NCBI RefSeq assembly: GCF_047730165.1
Contig: NZ_CP159834.1
Span: 2,232,001-2,296,000 of the forward strand
Source of the DNA: Patiriisocius sp047730165
GTDB taxonomy: Bacteria > Bacteroidota > Bacteroidia > Flavobacteriales > Flavobacteriaceae
Length of the DNA: 64,000 nucleotides
Direction: 5' to 3'
Position 1 is the first letter of the stretch. Each line of letters begins with the position of its first letter. Positions 9,337 to 21,040 of the stretch are shown here, one piece after another. The notes beneath the pieces are model-generated. The model was not told the origin of the DNA and ran no database searches. It was given only the letters and a program-made list of their open reading frames with translations. The position numbers and the translations under genes were made by a program.

Positions 9337-10422
9337 TTAGTCAAAATAACTAAAAGTATCTCCGTCTTTCATTTTAAGTAATGTTTCATAAATAAGTTTA
9401 ATTACGTTCTCCACATCATCACGGTGTACCATTTCAACGGTAGTATGCATATAGCGTAAAGGTAAAGAGATCAGGGCAGAAGCAACACCACTACCACTGT
9501 AGGCAAAAGCATCTGTATCTGTTCCAGTTGCACGAGATAAAGCAGCACGCTGAAAAGGAATCTTCTTAGCATCTGCGGTGTCCGTTATTAGGTCACGTAA
9601 TTTTTGTTGCACAGCAGGAGCAAATGCCACAACTGGTCCAGCGCCTATTTCTACATTCCCTTGTTTTTTCATGTCAATCATTGGGGTCGTCGTATCATGT
9701 GTCACATCTGTAACAATCGCCACATTAGGCTTAATACGTTCTGCAATCATCTGAGCTCCGCGTAATCCAATTTCTTCTTGCACAGAGTTTGTAATATAAA
9801 GCCCAAAAGGTAATGTCTTTTTATTCTCTTTTAAAAGTCGAGCAACCTCGGCAATCATAAAGCCTCCCATACGATTGTCTAAAGCACGGCATACAAACTT
9901 GTCGCCATTTAGTACATGAAACTCATCTGGATAGGTGATAACACAACCTACATGAACGCCCATTTTTCCAACTTCATCACTATCTTTTGCCCCTATATCA
10001 ATAAAAATATTTTCAGGCTTTGGTGCCTCTTCTTTAGATTTGTTACGGGTATGGATTGCGGGCCAACCAAAAACTCCTTTTACAATCCCTTTCTTAGTAT
10101 GTATATTCACAATCTTAGAAGGAGCAATCTGATGATCACTACCACCATTGCGTATGACGTAGATAAGCCCGTTATCACTTATATAGTTTACATACCAAGA
10201 GATTTCGTCTGCGTGACCTTCTATAACTACCTTATATTTCGCTTTAGGATTAATAACTCCCACTGCAGTACCATAGGTGTCCGTAATAAACTCATCTACA
10301 TAGGGTGTAAGGTATTCCATCCATATTTTTTGTCCCTCCCATTCGTATCCTGTAGGTGCCGCATTGTTAAGATATTTCTCTAGAAAAGCGAGCGATTTTT
10401 TATTTAATATAGTTTTGGCCAT
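9337..10422 (-). CDS. M42 family metallopeptidase (glutamyl aminopeptidase-like)
   Basis: 361 residues, the standard length for M42 peptidases, which are cytosolic dodecameric aminopeptidases with two metal ions. The metal and catalytic residues are recognisable in order: GHADEISW (His 70, catalytic Asp 72), RALDNR (bridging Asp 181), VQEEIGLRGA (catalytic Glu 215, metal Glu 216), VTDVTHD (Asp 238) and the C-terminal metal His in RYMHTTVEMV. No signal peptide is present. It trims N-terminal residues from peptides; the preferred residue cannot be told from sequence. It is divergent from the DUF4294 gene across 117 bases and ends in a strong hairpin, so it is probably monocistronic. Confidence 0.92.
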   Translation of the reverse strand: MAKTILNKKSLAFLEKYLNNAAPTGYEWEGQKIWMEYLTPYVDEFITDTYGTAVGVINPKAKYKVVIEGHADEISWYVNYISDNGLIYVIRNGGSDHQIAPSKIVNIHTKKGIVKGVFGWPAIHTRNKSKEEAPKPENIFIDIGAKDSDEVGKMGVHVGCVITYPDEFHVLNGDKFVCRALDNRMGGFMIAEVARLLKENKKTLPFGLYITNSVQEEIGLRGAQMIAERIKPNVAIVTDVTHDTTTPMIDMKKQGNVEIGAGPVVAFAPAVQQKLRDLITDTADAKKIPFQRAALSRATGTDTDAFAYSGSGVASALISLPLRYMHTTVEMVHRDDVENVIKLIYETLLKMKDGDTFSYFD

Positions 10423-10539
10423 TTGAGCTTATTTTATGTTTTGACCAAAATTAGGGATTTATAAGAAGTCTGCATCATACAATTTATTTAATTTTGGAAC
10501 GATTTTAGAAGTATATCCTATCATTATATAAAACAGAAA

Positions 10540-11241
10540 TTGAAACATATCCTAACATACCTACTATATAGTGCGCTCTTTTTATCAACCCTTCATATTT
10601 CGGCACAGAAAGACAAGAAATACGTTGAGAAGAAATTAGATAGCACGGAGACCTTTTATTATATGATAGAGGGAGATTCTATTCCGCGAGAGTTTATTGA
10701 TTTAGAAGAAGTGGTATTGCTTAATAAACTGGAGTTTAATAACAAGCAAGACCGTCGTCGTTATTTGATACTACGTCGTAAAACACGTAAGGTGTACCCT
10801 TATGCAAAACTAGCTACAGAAAGATTGAATACGATGCATACCAGACTCGAGCAAATAGAAAATAAGCGTGACAGAAAAACCTACACAAGGCGTATCCAGA
10901 AATATATAGAAGGAGAGTTCTCAGAAAAACTCAAGAAGTTTACCCGAACAGAGGGGCAGATACTAGTAAAGCTTATCCATAGACAAACAGGTATTACCGC
11001 GTATGATCTGGTTAAGGACCTCCGTACAGGGTGGCGCGCGTTCTGGTATAACACCACGGCAAATATATTTGACATATCCATCAAGCAAGAATACTTGCCT
11101 TTTGAAGTGAAAGAAGACTATTTAATAGAAGATATCCTAGAGCGAAGTTTCCAAAGTAATCGTCTTGATCGTCAAAAACCAGCCTTCCCATTAGACTATT
11201 TTGACCTTACAACTCATTGGAATAAAAAGACCGAAAAATAA
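10540..11241 (+). CDS. DUF4294 domain-containing exported protein
   Basis: 233 residues starting with TTG; no upstream ATG is available and the TTG gives a clean signal peptide (MKHILTYLLY.. to HISAQ). The body is the highly charged conserved block of the flavobacterial DUF4294 family: RRRYLILRRKTRKVYPYAKL (77-96), DRKTYTRRIQKYIEGEFSE (about 113-131), RTEGQILVKLIHRQTG and GWRAFWYNTTAN. Function is unknown; the exported location follows from the signal peptide. It is transcribed towards the rRNA operon, divergent from the M42 gene. The rare TTG start probably keeps translation low. Family recognition is from memory of its conserved pattern. Confidence 0.8.
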   Translation: MKHILTYLLYSALFLSTLHISAQKDKKYVEKKLDSTETFYYMIEGDSIPREFIDLEEVVLLNKLEFNNKQDRRRYLILRRKTRKVYPYAKLATERLNTMHTRLEQIENKRDRKTYTRRIQKYIEGEFSEKLKKFTRTEGQILVKLIHRQTGITAYDLVKDLRTGWRAFWYNTTANIFDISIKQEYLPFEVKEDYLIEDILERSFQSNRLDRQKPAFPLDYFDLTTHWNKKTEK

Positions 11242-11353
11242 TTAGTATCACAACACTTGTGTAGTCCTTTAGAAAGCAGTACTTTAGATGTTCGCTCTTA
11301 AATTTAGGCTTGTTATTTTCCCACTTGTTTTTAAGGTTTTGGTGTTTCATTAT

Positions 11354-11440
11354 GCCTTTTATGGCACAATGACCGCGCTTTCCGCTGTATCTTTTTTGCT
11401 TAAATGGCAAAAAAGGATGCCGCATCAATCGCTAACCCAA
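11354..11440. repeat. Intergenic hairpin repeat resembling a flavobacterial interspersed element
   Basis: This stretch between the DUF4294 gene and the rRNA promoters contains GCGCTTTCCGCTGTATC, then a 9-bp stem CTTTTTTGC / GCAAAAAAG (11391-11399 / 11407-11415), then GGATGCCGCATCAATCGCTAAC. The order of these blocks matches a short non-coding element that recurs in flavobacterial genomes near operon ends. Only one copy is in the window, so the repeat status is from knowledge of other genomes. It can act as a transcription terminator for the upstream gene. Confidence 0.45.
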
Positions 11441-11520
11441 AAATAATTATTTTGTAATTTGAAGGTGTGCAGGAGGTTATGAATAAATATGTGTTTTTAT
11501 GCAAAAAACTTGATTAATAG

Positions 11521-11553
11521 TTTGGTCGTAACATTAGGAAGGTAGTATATTTG
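11521..11553 (+). promoter_or_regulatory. rRNA promoter P1 (Bacteroidota type)
   Basis: TTTG at 11521-11524 and TATATTTG at 11546-11553, 21 bases apart, fit the Bacteroidota sigma-A promoter (-33 TTG, -7 TAnnTTTG). The bases after the -7 element, CAGCCGCTTAGG, are the same as after P2. It lies about 390 bases before the 16S gene. Confidence 0.65.
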
Positions 11554-11638
11554 CAGCCGCTTAGGAAAGCAACGTAGTTTGTTGTAAACGAAGCAGAAAA
11601 GTTCTTTTAAAATTAATTGAAATATTTTCACAAAGGGG

Positions 11639-11668
11639 TTGTTAGTTTGCAAAACAGTATTATATTTG
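11639..11668 (+). promoter_or_regulatory. rRNA promoter P2 (Bacteroidota type)
   Basis: TTG at 11639-11641 and TATATTTG at 11661-11668 with 19 bases between. The 19-base core TATATTTGCAGCCGCTTAG is identical to the one in P1, 115 bases upstream, so the operon appears to have two tandem promoters with the same initially transcribed sequence. Confidence 0.7.
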
Positions 11669-11718
11669 CAGCCGCTTAGAGAATTAGTTCATTAAAAAAG
11701 GTGATTTGGAATACAGAA

Positions 11719-11744
11719 GAGGGTTCGACTCCTTCGCATCTACA
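11719..11744 (+). other. tRNA 3'-half relic in the rRNA leader
   Basis: The sequence folds as a T-arm, GAGGG TTCGACT CCTTC (11719-11735), followed by GCATCTA and CA, as the 3' acceptor strand of a tRNA would. No matching 5' half, D-arm or anticodon arm precedes it. It lies just downstream of P2 and 200 bases before 16S. It may be a degenerate tRNA or a leader element shaped like one. Confidence 0.45.
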
Positions 11745-11798
11745 AAGAGATTTTAACCTATAATATAGGTACAAAGATTTTAATCCCTTTATTGGGGA

Positions 11799-11818
11799 GT
11801 TCATTGACATATTGAAAT
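11799..11818 (+). repeat. 20-bp leader repeat, copy before 16S
   Basis: GTTCATTGACATATTGAAAT occurs here, 124 bases before 16S, and again exactly at 14035-14054 before 23S. A weaker form with an insertion lies at 13726-13745, and GTTCATT alone at 11687. Position before both large rRNAs suggests a role in antitermination or processing. Confidence 0.6.
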
Positions 11819-11941
11819 TGACAGCGTATGGTTACTACTTGGAAACTTGCAGTAACTGTATTGAATAACTAAACTAAGAATAACACCTGAGAATTAATTT
11901 GAGAGAGCTCGATAAGTTGTATAAATATATTTAAGATTTAA

Positions 11942-13464
<1,523 letters not shown>

Positions 13465-13616
13465 AGAGAAAGATACGACGTTGAGCTTATAAGTTCAGTT
13501 ACACCGAGGGTGTTGTTTGCAGTTTAGTTGTCAATTTTAATTATAATACAGTCTATAAGAATTCGTATCAGTATATCAAAACTGATTACAGGATACTGAA
13601 AACTAAAGGCTATTAC

Positions 13617-13690
13617 AGTCTCATAGCTCAGCTGGTTAGAGCGCTACACTGATAATGTAGAGGTCGGCAGTTCGAGTCTGCCTGAGACTA
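13617..13690 (+). tRNA. tRNA-Ile (anticodon GAT)
   Basis: 74-base cloverleaf in the 16S-23S spacer: acceptor AGTCTCA / TGAGACT, D-arm with AGCTCAGCTGGTTAGAGC, anticodon arm CTACACTGATAATGTAG with GAT in the loop, T-arm GGCAG TTCGAGT CTGCC, discriminator A. CCA is not encoded (next bases CAT). Confidence 0.97.
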
Positions 13691-13855
13691 CATTAAATAT
13701 TATTTTATTTCTTCGGAAATAACAAGTTCATTAAAACATATTGAAGGAAATTTTAGAAGTTGGTTAATACCAGTTTTACAGTACGCCGTATGCGGTACTA
13801 AGTACACATCCGAGAGGACTGACTACTGACTACTAACTACTAAATGCTTTAAAAT

Positions 13856-13929
13856 GGGGGATTAGCTCAGCTGGCTAGAGCGCCTGCCTTGCACGCAGGA
13901 GGTCATCGGTTCGACTCCGATATTCTCCA
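13856..13929 (+). tRNA. tRNA-Ala (anticodon TGC)
   Basis: 74-base cloverleaf: acceptor GGGGGAT / ATTCTCC (two G-U pairs), anticodon arm CCTGCCTTGCACGCAGG with TGC, T-arm ATCGG TTCGACT CCGAT, discriminator A; CCA not encoded. It is the second spacer tRNA, the usual Ile-Ala order. Confidence 0.97.
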
Positions 13930-14034
13930 CAATTCTTCAGACGCAAAGAAGATAGGTATAAGAACAACCAAGGATACTGTAAGAAGTAAAATAGTTTCTT
14001 TTACCATCGAGATTGGGTTGTTTACAAGAAAAAC

Positions 14035-14054
14035 GTTCATTGACATATTGAAAT
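14035..14054 (+). repeat. 20-bp leader repeat, copy before 23S
   Basis: Exact second copy of GTTCATTGACATATTGAAAT, about 150 bases before the 23S 5' end and about 105 bases after tRNA-Ala. See the copy before 16S. Confidence 0.6.
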
Positions 14055-14185
14055 AAGAATACGAGAAAAGTAATAAATTAAAAGTCTTTTTAATTAGTGC
14101 TTTTGATGTAGTATTGAGTTTACTCATTACTATTAAGGAAGTATTATTTATCAAGCATAAATACTCATTAAGAGCAAAAAAGTAC

Positions 14186-17025
<2,840 letters not shown>

Positions 17026-17032
17026 CGACGCA

Positions 17033-17050
17033 CCCCGTCTTCGGACGGGG
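17033..17050 (+). other. UUCG-capped hairpin after 23S
   Basis: CCCCGTC TTCG GACGGGG, a 7-bp GC stem with a stable UUCG tetraloop, a few bases after the 23S end and 137 bases before 5S. With no T-run after it, it is probably a processing or stabilising structure and not a terminator. Confidence 0.55.
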
Positions 17051-17186
17051 AGCTAACTCTTTTGCTTAATACATGTGTATTTACCTTAATTAAAACTTTT
17101 TTCCTATTCTTATAGATATATGTTATGTTATTTCCCTACGGCTAGTAGGGTGACCAAACTGTTATAAACAGTGATGTCATAAAACT

Positions 17187-17291
17187 AAGGTGGTTATAGC
17201 GACGGGGCTCACCTCTTACCTTTCCGAACAGAGAAGTTAAGCCCGTTTGCGCCGATGGTACTGCACTCGTGGGAGAGTAGGTCGCCGCCTT
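17187..17291 (+). rRNA. rrf: 5S ribosomal RNA
   Basis: About 105 bases. The terminal helix pairs AAGGTGG (17187-17193) with the 3' CCGCCTT (17285-17291). Loop B/C landmarks are ACCTCTTACCTTTCCGAACAG-like sequence, AGAAGTTAAGCCC and the loop E region CCGATGGTACTGC. It closes the operon. Confidence 0.95.
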
Positions 17292-17331
17292 CTTTAAGAT
17301 CCAATCATTTAGTTGATTGGATCTTTTTTTT
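17285..17331 (+). terminator. rRNA terminator unit A (5S end plus hairpin)
   Basis: The true 5S 3' end CCGCCTTCTTTAAG runs into a perfect 12-bp stem (17296-17307 / 17314-17325, loop TTTAGT) and an 8-T run. This is the primary intrinsic terminator and the template for three degenerate units that follow. Confidence 0.85.
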
Positions 17332-17401
17332 GCTCCTGTATCAAGTACGGGATGACAAAAAATATACTGAAATAGAACTACACTCCCACGAGACCCGTGG
17401 T

Positions 17402-17456
17402 AATAAAAGCGCGAGAAATTGTATCTTTTTTTAAGACAATTTCTAGCGCTTTTATT
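17402..17456. repeat. Long inverted repeat with T-rich loop
   Basis: Arms AATAAAAGCGC-G-AGAAATTGT (17402-17422) and its complement (17436-17456) pair over 21 positions with one G-A mismatch. The 13-base loop contains seven Ts. The T-run in the loop and not after the stem makes it atypical as a terminator. Confidence 0.65.
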
Positions 17457-17470
17457 GTTTTCTAATAGTA

Positions 17471-17516
17471 AGCCGCATTCTTTAAAGGACTCAATCTTAC
17501 GATTGGGTCCTTTTTT
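17471..17516 (+). terminator. rRNA terminator unit B (degenerate 5S end plus hairpin)
   Basis: AGCCGCATTCTTTAAAG, one change from the 5S end, leads into a 13-bp stem (17484-17496 / 17501-17513, loop TTAC, one G-T pair) and TTTTTT. The stem sequence differs from units A, C and D while the layout is the same. Confidence 0.75.
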
Positions 17517-17560
17517 ATACAACAAACTTAAATTACGTACTCGAACACGAGTATCGCGGT

Positions 17561-17583
17561 GATTAGAAGCATCGCTTCTAATC
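17561..17583. repeat. Small hairpin between terminator units B and C
   Basis: GATTAGAAGC ATC GCTTCTAATC, a perfect 10-bp stem with a 3-base loop, no T-run. It sits after the ACTCGAACACGAGT block that recurs in each unit. Confidence 0.5.
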
Positions 17584-17600
17584 GTTTTATCACAAATCCA

Positions 17601-17651
17601 AACCGCCTTCTTTAAGACTTGATTCATTTATTTGAATCAAGTCTTTTTTTT
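17601..17651 (+). terminator. rRNA terminator unit C (5S end copy plus hairpin)
   Basis: ACCGCCTTCTTTAAG, identical to the 5S end from CCGCC on, leads into a perfect 13-bp stem (17614-17626 / 17633-17645, loop TTTATT) and an 8-T run, then GCTCCCGCAACAAGTACGGG, also present in modified form after unit A. Confidence 0.75.
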
Positions 17652-17789
17652 GCTCCCGCAACAAGTACGGGATGACAAAAAATAAACTCAAGGAAAATCT
17701 ACTCGTACACGAGTTTGTGGGGGCACAGCCAGTTAGCATATGATTAATCCGTGGATGACAAAATGTGTTGTGCCGTTCTCATTCTTCAA

Positions 17790-17835
17790 ACGGCCTCTTT
17801 AAAGTACTTCATCTAACAACTGAAGTCTTTTTTTT
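17790..17835 (+). terminator. rRNA terminator unit D (degenerate 5S end plus hairpin)
   Basis: ACGGCCTCTTTAAAG leads into a 10-bp stem with one bulged T (AAAG-T-ACTTCA / TGAAGTCTTT, loop 17812-17820) and nine Ts. The weakest copy of the four. Confidence 0.6.
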
Positions 17836-18051
17836 GCAATAAACTGAAATAAAACCTACTCGACCACGAGGAGCCCGGGCATCCTTTGCTAAAACTATGG
17901 GGTCTCAAGATGTTACAGTCAACCTATAAACCATATATCCGTCGATAATAGCTTGTTCTGAACTGCAATAAAAAAAATAAAGGATATTTTCTTTAAATGA
18001 GGCTTAAATTTGAAATTATGGTATACTATTATCAGAAGTATTAGTGCAGGT

Positions 18052-18090
18052 ATAAAACTTAATTAAATTAAGGATTTAATTAAGTTTTAT
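18052..18090. terminator. Perfect 17-bp AT-rich hairpin before the accessory island
   Basis: ATAAAACTTAATTAAAT (18052-18068) pairs perfectly with 18074-18090, loop TAAGG, followed by a T-rich stretch. It lies 115 bases before the cupin gene. It could be a terminator or a structured leader of that gene. The rest of 17836-18204 shows no gene. Confidence 0.5.
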
Positions 18091-18204
18091 ATTTCTTTCT
18101 TTACTTACAATGATTAAATAAAATTAATTGTAGCGGTTACTTAATTTATTAATGCTATTTTTTTAACTTGTGATTAATTCTAAATTAAAACATTTCTATA
18201 AACT

Positions 18205-18945
18205 ATGGGCATTTTTGACTTTTTAAAATCGAATGTTTCAGCAATCACTAAAATTGATGAAGTTTTATATTCTGATATTAATAAAGAGACGTTTCTTTCA
18301 AAATATTTCATACCAAGAATTCCATTAATAATAAAAAATGGAGCACATGATTGGCCATTAATTAAATTATGGACTAAAGAATATATTTCAAAAAATAATG
18401 GCGATTATGTTTGTACTGTAATTAGCGATTCTAGACCTGCTCATTCTAAAATTAAGACAACATTGGCGAATTATTTTAATTCTCATAAGGGAAAAAGCAC
18501 CTTGACACTTGATTTTGACCCACATAAATCTCCATTTTTTTTAAAAGGATTAAAATTTCCTAATAAGTATTTTTCGAAAAAGAGTATTCACCGCTTTTTC
18601 TTTTATCATTCTGTTAAGGATGCCGGTACATTACCACATGTGCATAGGGATGCTTTTAATATACTCAGGGAGGGTGAAAAAAGATGGGTAATGTTTGATG
18701 CAGATAGAACAATTTCATCAAAAGGGTATGCAATGATGATGAAAACTTATAAGTCATATCCGCCAGGAACACATGCCAAAGATTGGTTTAAAAAAGACTA
18801 TTCTAAATTGTCATCTAAGGTAGATGAAGTTTATGAATGTATTCAATCACCTAAAGATATTGTTTTTATACCTGTTAATTATTGTCACACTGTTGTTAAT
18901 ACTTCAGATGAAGTGCTTGGGCTGGTGGTAGAAGTAATACGTTAA
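18205..18945 (+). CDS. JmjC-like cupin (Fe(II)/2-oxoglutarate oxygenase superfamily)
   Basis: 246 residues, no signal peptide. The family pattern of cupin-like (FIH/JmjC-type) proteins is clear: PRIPLIIKNGAHDWP near the N-terminus (37-51), iron-binding HRD triad part (His 147, Asp 149) followed by FNILREGEKRWVMFD (151-165), and distal His 228 in PVNYCHTVVN. Such enzymes hydroxylate proteins or small molecules using Fe(II), O2 and 2-oxoglutarate. Codon use and base composition are much more AT-rich than the core genes, and the gene is the first of an island directly behind the rRNA operon. Only 12 bases separate its stop from the sulfotransferase start. I infer acquisition by transfer; the substrate is unknown. 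Confidence 0.78.
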   Translation: MGIFDFLKSNVSAITKIDEVLYSDINKETFLSKYFIPRIPLIIKNGAHDWPLIKLWTKEYISKNNGDYVCTVISDSRPAHSKIKTTLANYFNSHKGKSTLTLDFDPHKSPFFLKGLKFPNKYFSKKSIHRFFFYHSVKDAGTLPHVHRDAFNILREGEKRWVMFDADRTISSKGYAMMMKTYKSYPPGTHAKDWFKKDYSKLSSKVDEVYECIQSPKDIVFIPVNYCHTVVNTSDEVLGLVVEVIR

Positions 18946-18957
18946 TTGTTTAATTTT

Positions 18958-19761
18958 ATGCTTAATTTATTTACTAGAAAAAATACATCTAAGAAAGATG
19001 CGATATTTTTGCACGTTCCTAAAACTGGTGGATCTACGTTTGTAGGCTTATTAAAAGATTCTATAAAAATTTCTAAAGAAGATCAAAATTTACCTTCTCA
19101 TATAATTGATCAAATTGGTAATGTAAAAATTAGCCATATAGATTTCAGCAATTTGAATCGCGTATTTCAAACACCAGAAATATTTGATGTAAATAGGCAT
19201 TCTGAGTTCAAAAATAATTTTTTAATTTTTATGCTAATTAGGCACCCCTTAGATAGGTTAGTTTCTGAATTTACTTTTCAATATCATTTGTTAAATGGTA
19301 AAAATGGGAATAAAAATGCAGCAATTATTTCAAAATTAAGCCCACTTCCTAATACGCTTGAAGCGTATAATAAATTTCCGCATACTCATAATTATCAAAT
19401 AAAATTTCTTCTAGGAAGAAAAATAGCCGATCCTAAACCAGTTACGCTCAAAGATTTTAATAAGATAATTAATAGTATTGAAGAACTATCTATTGAGTGC
19501 GGTTTAACTGAAAACTATAGTGACTTTCTAATTAAATTTCAATCATTGACTACCATTAAATTGAAGAAAAGAGTGGTAATTAGAAAAAGAACTCCAATTG
19601 AATATCAATTATTTGTAGATGATAATTTAAAAACACAAATATTAAAATCTAACAACTATGATTTTAAATTATATGAGTATATAAAAAATAAATTTGCAAA
19701 TGAACAAGTGAAAAAATCAGGTCCCTTTAAATATAACAATAGCAATGACTTTATTGTTTGA
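18958..19761 (+). CDS. Sulfotransferase family 2-like protein
   Basis: 267 residues from the ATG at 18958; a TTG at 18946 directly after the cupin stop would add only four residues. Residues 17-27 contain FLHVPKTGGST, the 5'-phosphosulfate loop of PAPS-dependent sulfotransferases, and 91-104 contain FMLIRHPLDRLVSE, the 3'-phosphate block. The family transfers sulfate from PAPS to carbohydrates or other hydroxyls, in bacteria often capsular or exported sugars. No membrane segment is seen. AT-rich like its neighbours. It is probably co-transcribed with the cupin gene and is convergent with a second member of the same family. Confidence 0.82.
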   Translation: MLNLFTRKNTSKKDAIFLHVPKTGGSTFVGLLKDSIKISKEDQNLPSHIIDQIGNVKISHIDFSNLNRVFQTPEIFDVNRHSEFKNNFLIFMLIRHPLDRLVSEFTFQYHLLNGKNGNKNAAIISKLSPLPNTLEAYNKFPHTHNYQIKFLLGRKIADPKPVTLKDFNKIINSIEELSIECGLTENYSDFLIKFQSLTTIKLKKRVVIRKRTPIEYQLFVDDNLKTQILKSNNYDFKLYEYIKNKFANEQVKKSGPFKYNNSNDFIV

Positions 19762-19786
19762 AAAATTTAAAACCATTTAAATTTTT
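19761..19786. terminator. AT-only hairpin shared by convergent sulfotransferase genes
   Basis: AAAAATTTAAA ACCA TTTAAATTTTT, an 11-bp stem overlapping the stop codons of both convergent genes. It could terminate in both directions, though an all-AT stem is weak. Confidence 0.4.
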
Positions 19787-20855
19787 TAGTTTTAGTCTTA
19801 ATTGTAGTTGTATCTAAAGATAATTTGTTTTTAAATAAAGCTATGTTTTTTGAAGTAGGCTTAAAGCTTCTGTTTATACAATTTCCTATTTGAATGTTTT
19901 TCTCTAATGGATCTTCACTAGTGACAGTATTTAAAATATCTTTAGCTAATGTTGTTTCAGAACAGTTAATATTTAAAGAGTCTATAAAGGCTTTATTCCA
20001 AAGCTCCACATAATTTTTTCCGTCTTTTATCCTTAAGTTATGATGGAGATGATCGTTTAACTTTTCAAAGAACAATGTATTTGTTTTTAAGAAGTCCAAG
20101 CTTGTCAAAGTAGTTTCTAGTAAATTAAAACGTTGGGTAAACTTTAGGACATAGTCATACTTGTCTCCTTTAAAAGCAATTTTCTTTTTTGAAATGCCAG
20201 CAACTTTTTCGTTAAAAAGACCAAGCGCATAATTATACAATTCAAGATCTAACGCATTGTTCTTTAAAATTAGCTTTTTTACTTCTTCTGATATTTCAGT
20301 AACTGAAGGTCTATTTAGTGTGATTCTTTTAATGTCAATACTTTTAGGCCACTTTAAGTTTGAAAAGTTGCTGAAATAGGATAGCGATGCTTCATATTGC
20401 TCAAAAATACCTACCCTAATATTTAAGTTTCTTATCGTATTTTTCACTAATGTCATATCATCTTCTGTGACATAATCTGTATCATACATTCTCTTGCCTA
20501 ATAAAAAACCGATCATGTAATTTTGAGTTTGCTTACTTTTTATGTAGCTGTTAAAATCTTTTGGGACAGGTTTAATAAGTGACATAAACTCTGGCCTCGT
20601 TTTAATAAATGAATATTCTGAAAGTAACCTATCAACAGGATGTCTTAATAACATAAAAATAGAGTATTCTGCATACAGATTGTGTTTTAATGGATTAAAT
20701 ATATCTGCAGCATTAGATCTTTTTGTCTCATAATTTATATGCCGATAATTAAAATCTGGGGAAGTTTGCCACTCACTATTATTCATAGCACAATTTATAG
20801 TTGTTCCGCCTGTTTTTGGTATGTGAATAAAAATATTTTGAGTTTTTTTTGTCAT
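19767..20855 (-). CDS. Sulfotransferase family 2-like protein with C-terminal extension
   Basis: 362 residues. The PAPS loop IFIHIPKTGGTT (8-19) is at the very N-terminus and the 3'-phosphate block FMLLRHPVDRLLSEY at 67-81. The first 215 residues match the neighbouring convergent sulfotransferase in layout (QNYMIGFLLGKRM vs NYQIKFLLGRKI), so the two are divergent paralogues. Residues 240-362 form a Leu/Asn/Lys-rich extension of unknown role that the neighbour lacks. AT-rich, no signal peptide. The target is unknown; no glycan gene cluster is adjacent. Confidence 0.82.
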   Translation of the reverse strand: MTKKTQNIFIHIPKTGGTTINCAMNNSEWQTSPDFNYRHINYETKRSNAADIFNPLKHNLYAEYSIFMLLRHPVDRLLSEYSFIKTRPEFMSLIKPVPKDFNSYIKSKQTQNYMIGFLLGKRMYDTDYVTEDDMTLVKNTIRNLNIRVGIFEQYEASLSYFSNFSNLKWPKSIDIKRITLNRPSVTEISEEVKKLILKNNALDLELYNYALGLFNEKVAGISKKKIAFKGDKYDYVLKFTQRFNLLETTLTSLDFLKTNTLFFEKLNDHLHHNLRIKDGKNYVELWNKAFIDSLNINCSETTLAKDILNTVTSEDPLEKNIQIGNCINRSFKPTSKNIALFKNKLSLDTTTIKTKTKKFKWF

Positions 20856-21040
20856 ATAAACGTATTAGATATAGGTAAATATAAGTGTTTTATAACATTA
20901 TTATAGGATGGAAATAGATAACCATAATTTATTTGAAGACTCTTATGCATATCCTTATAATGACGCCCAATGGATATAAACCTAGCATATACTTCTGTAT
21001 TCGTTGAGGCTAGATTCACTTTTTAAATAAATCACCTTAC

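Noticed and set aside
17404..17460. The long inverted repeat as a CRISPR-like or IS end
   Set aside because: Single inverted pair, no spaced direct repeats, no transposase or target duplication nearby.
17142..17627. 161-codon open frame on the minus strand across 5S and its terminators
   Set aside because: Made of rRNA and terminator sequence read backwards.
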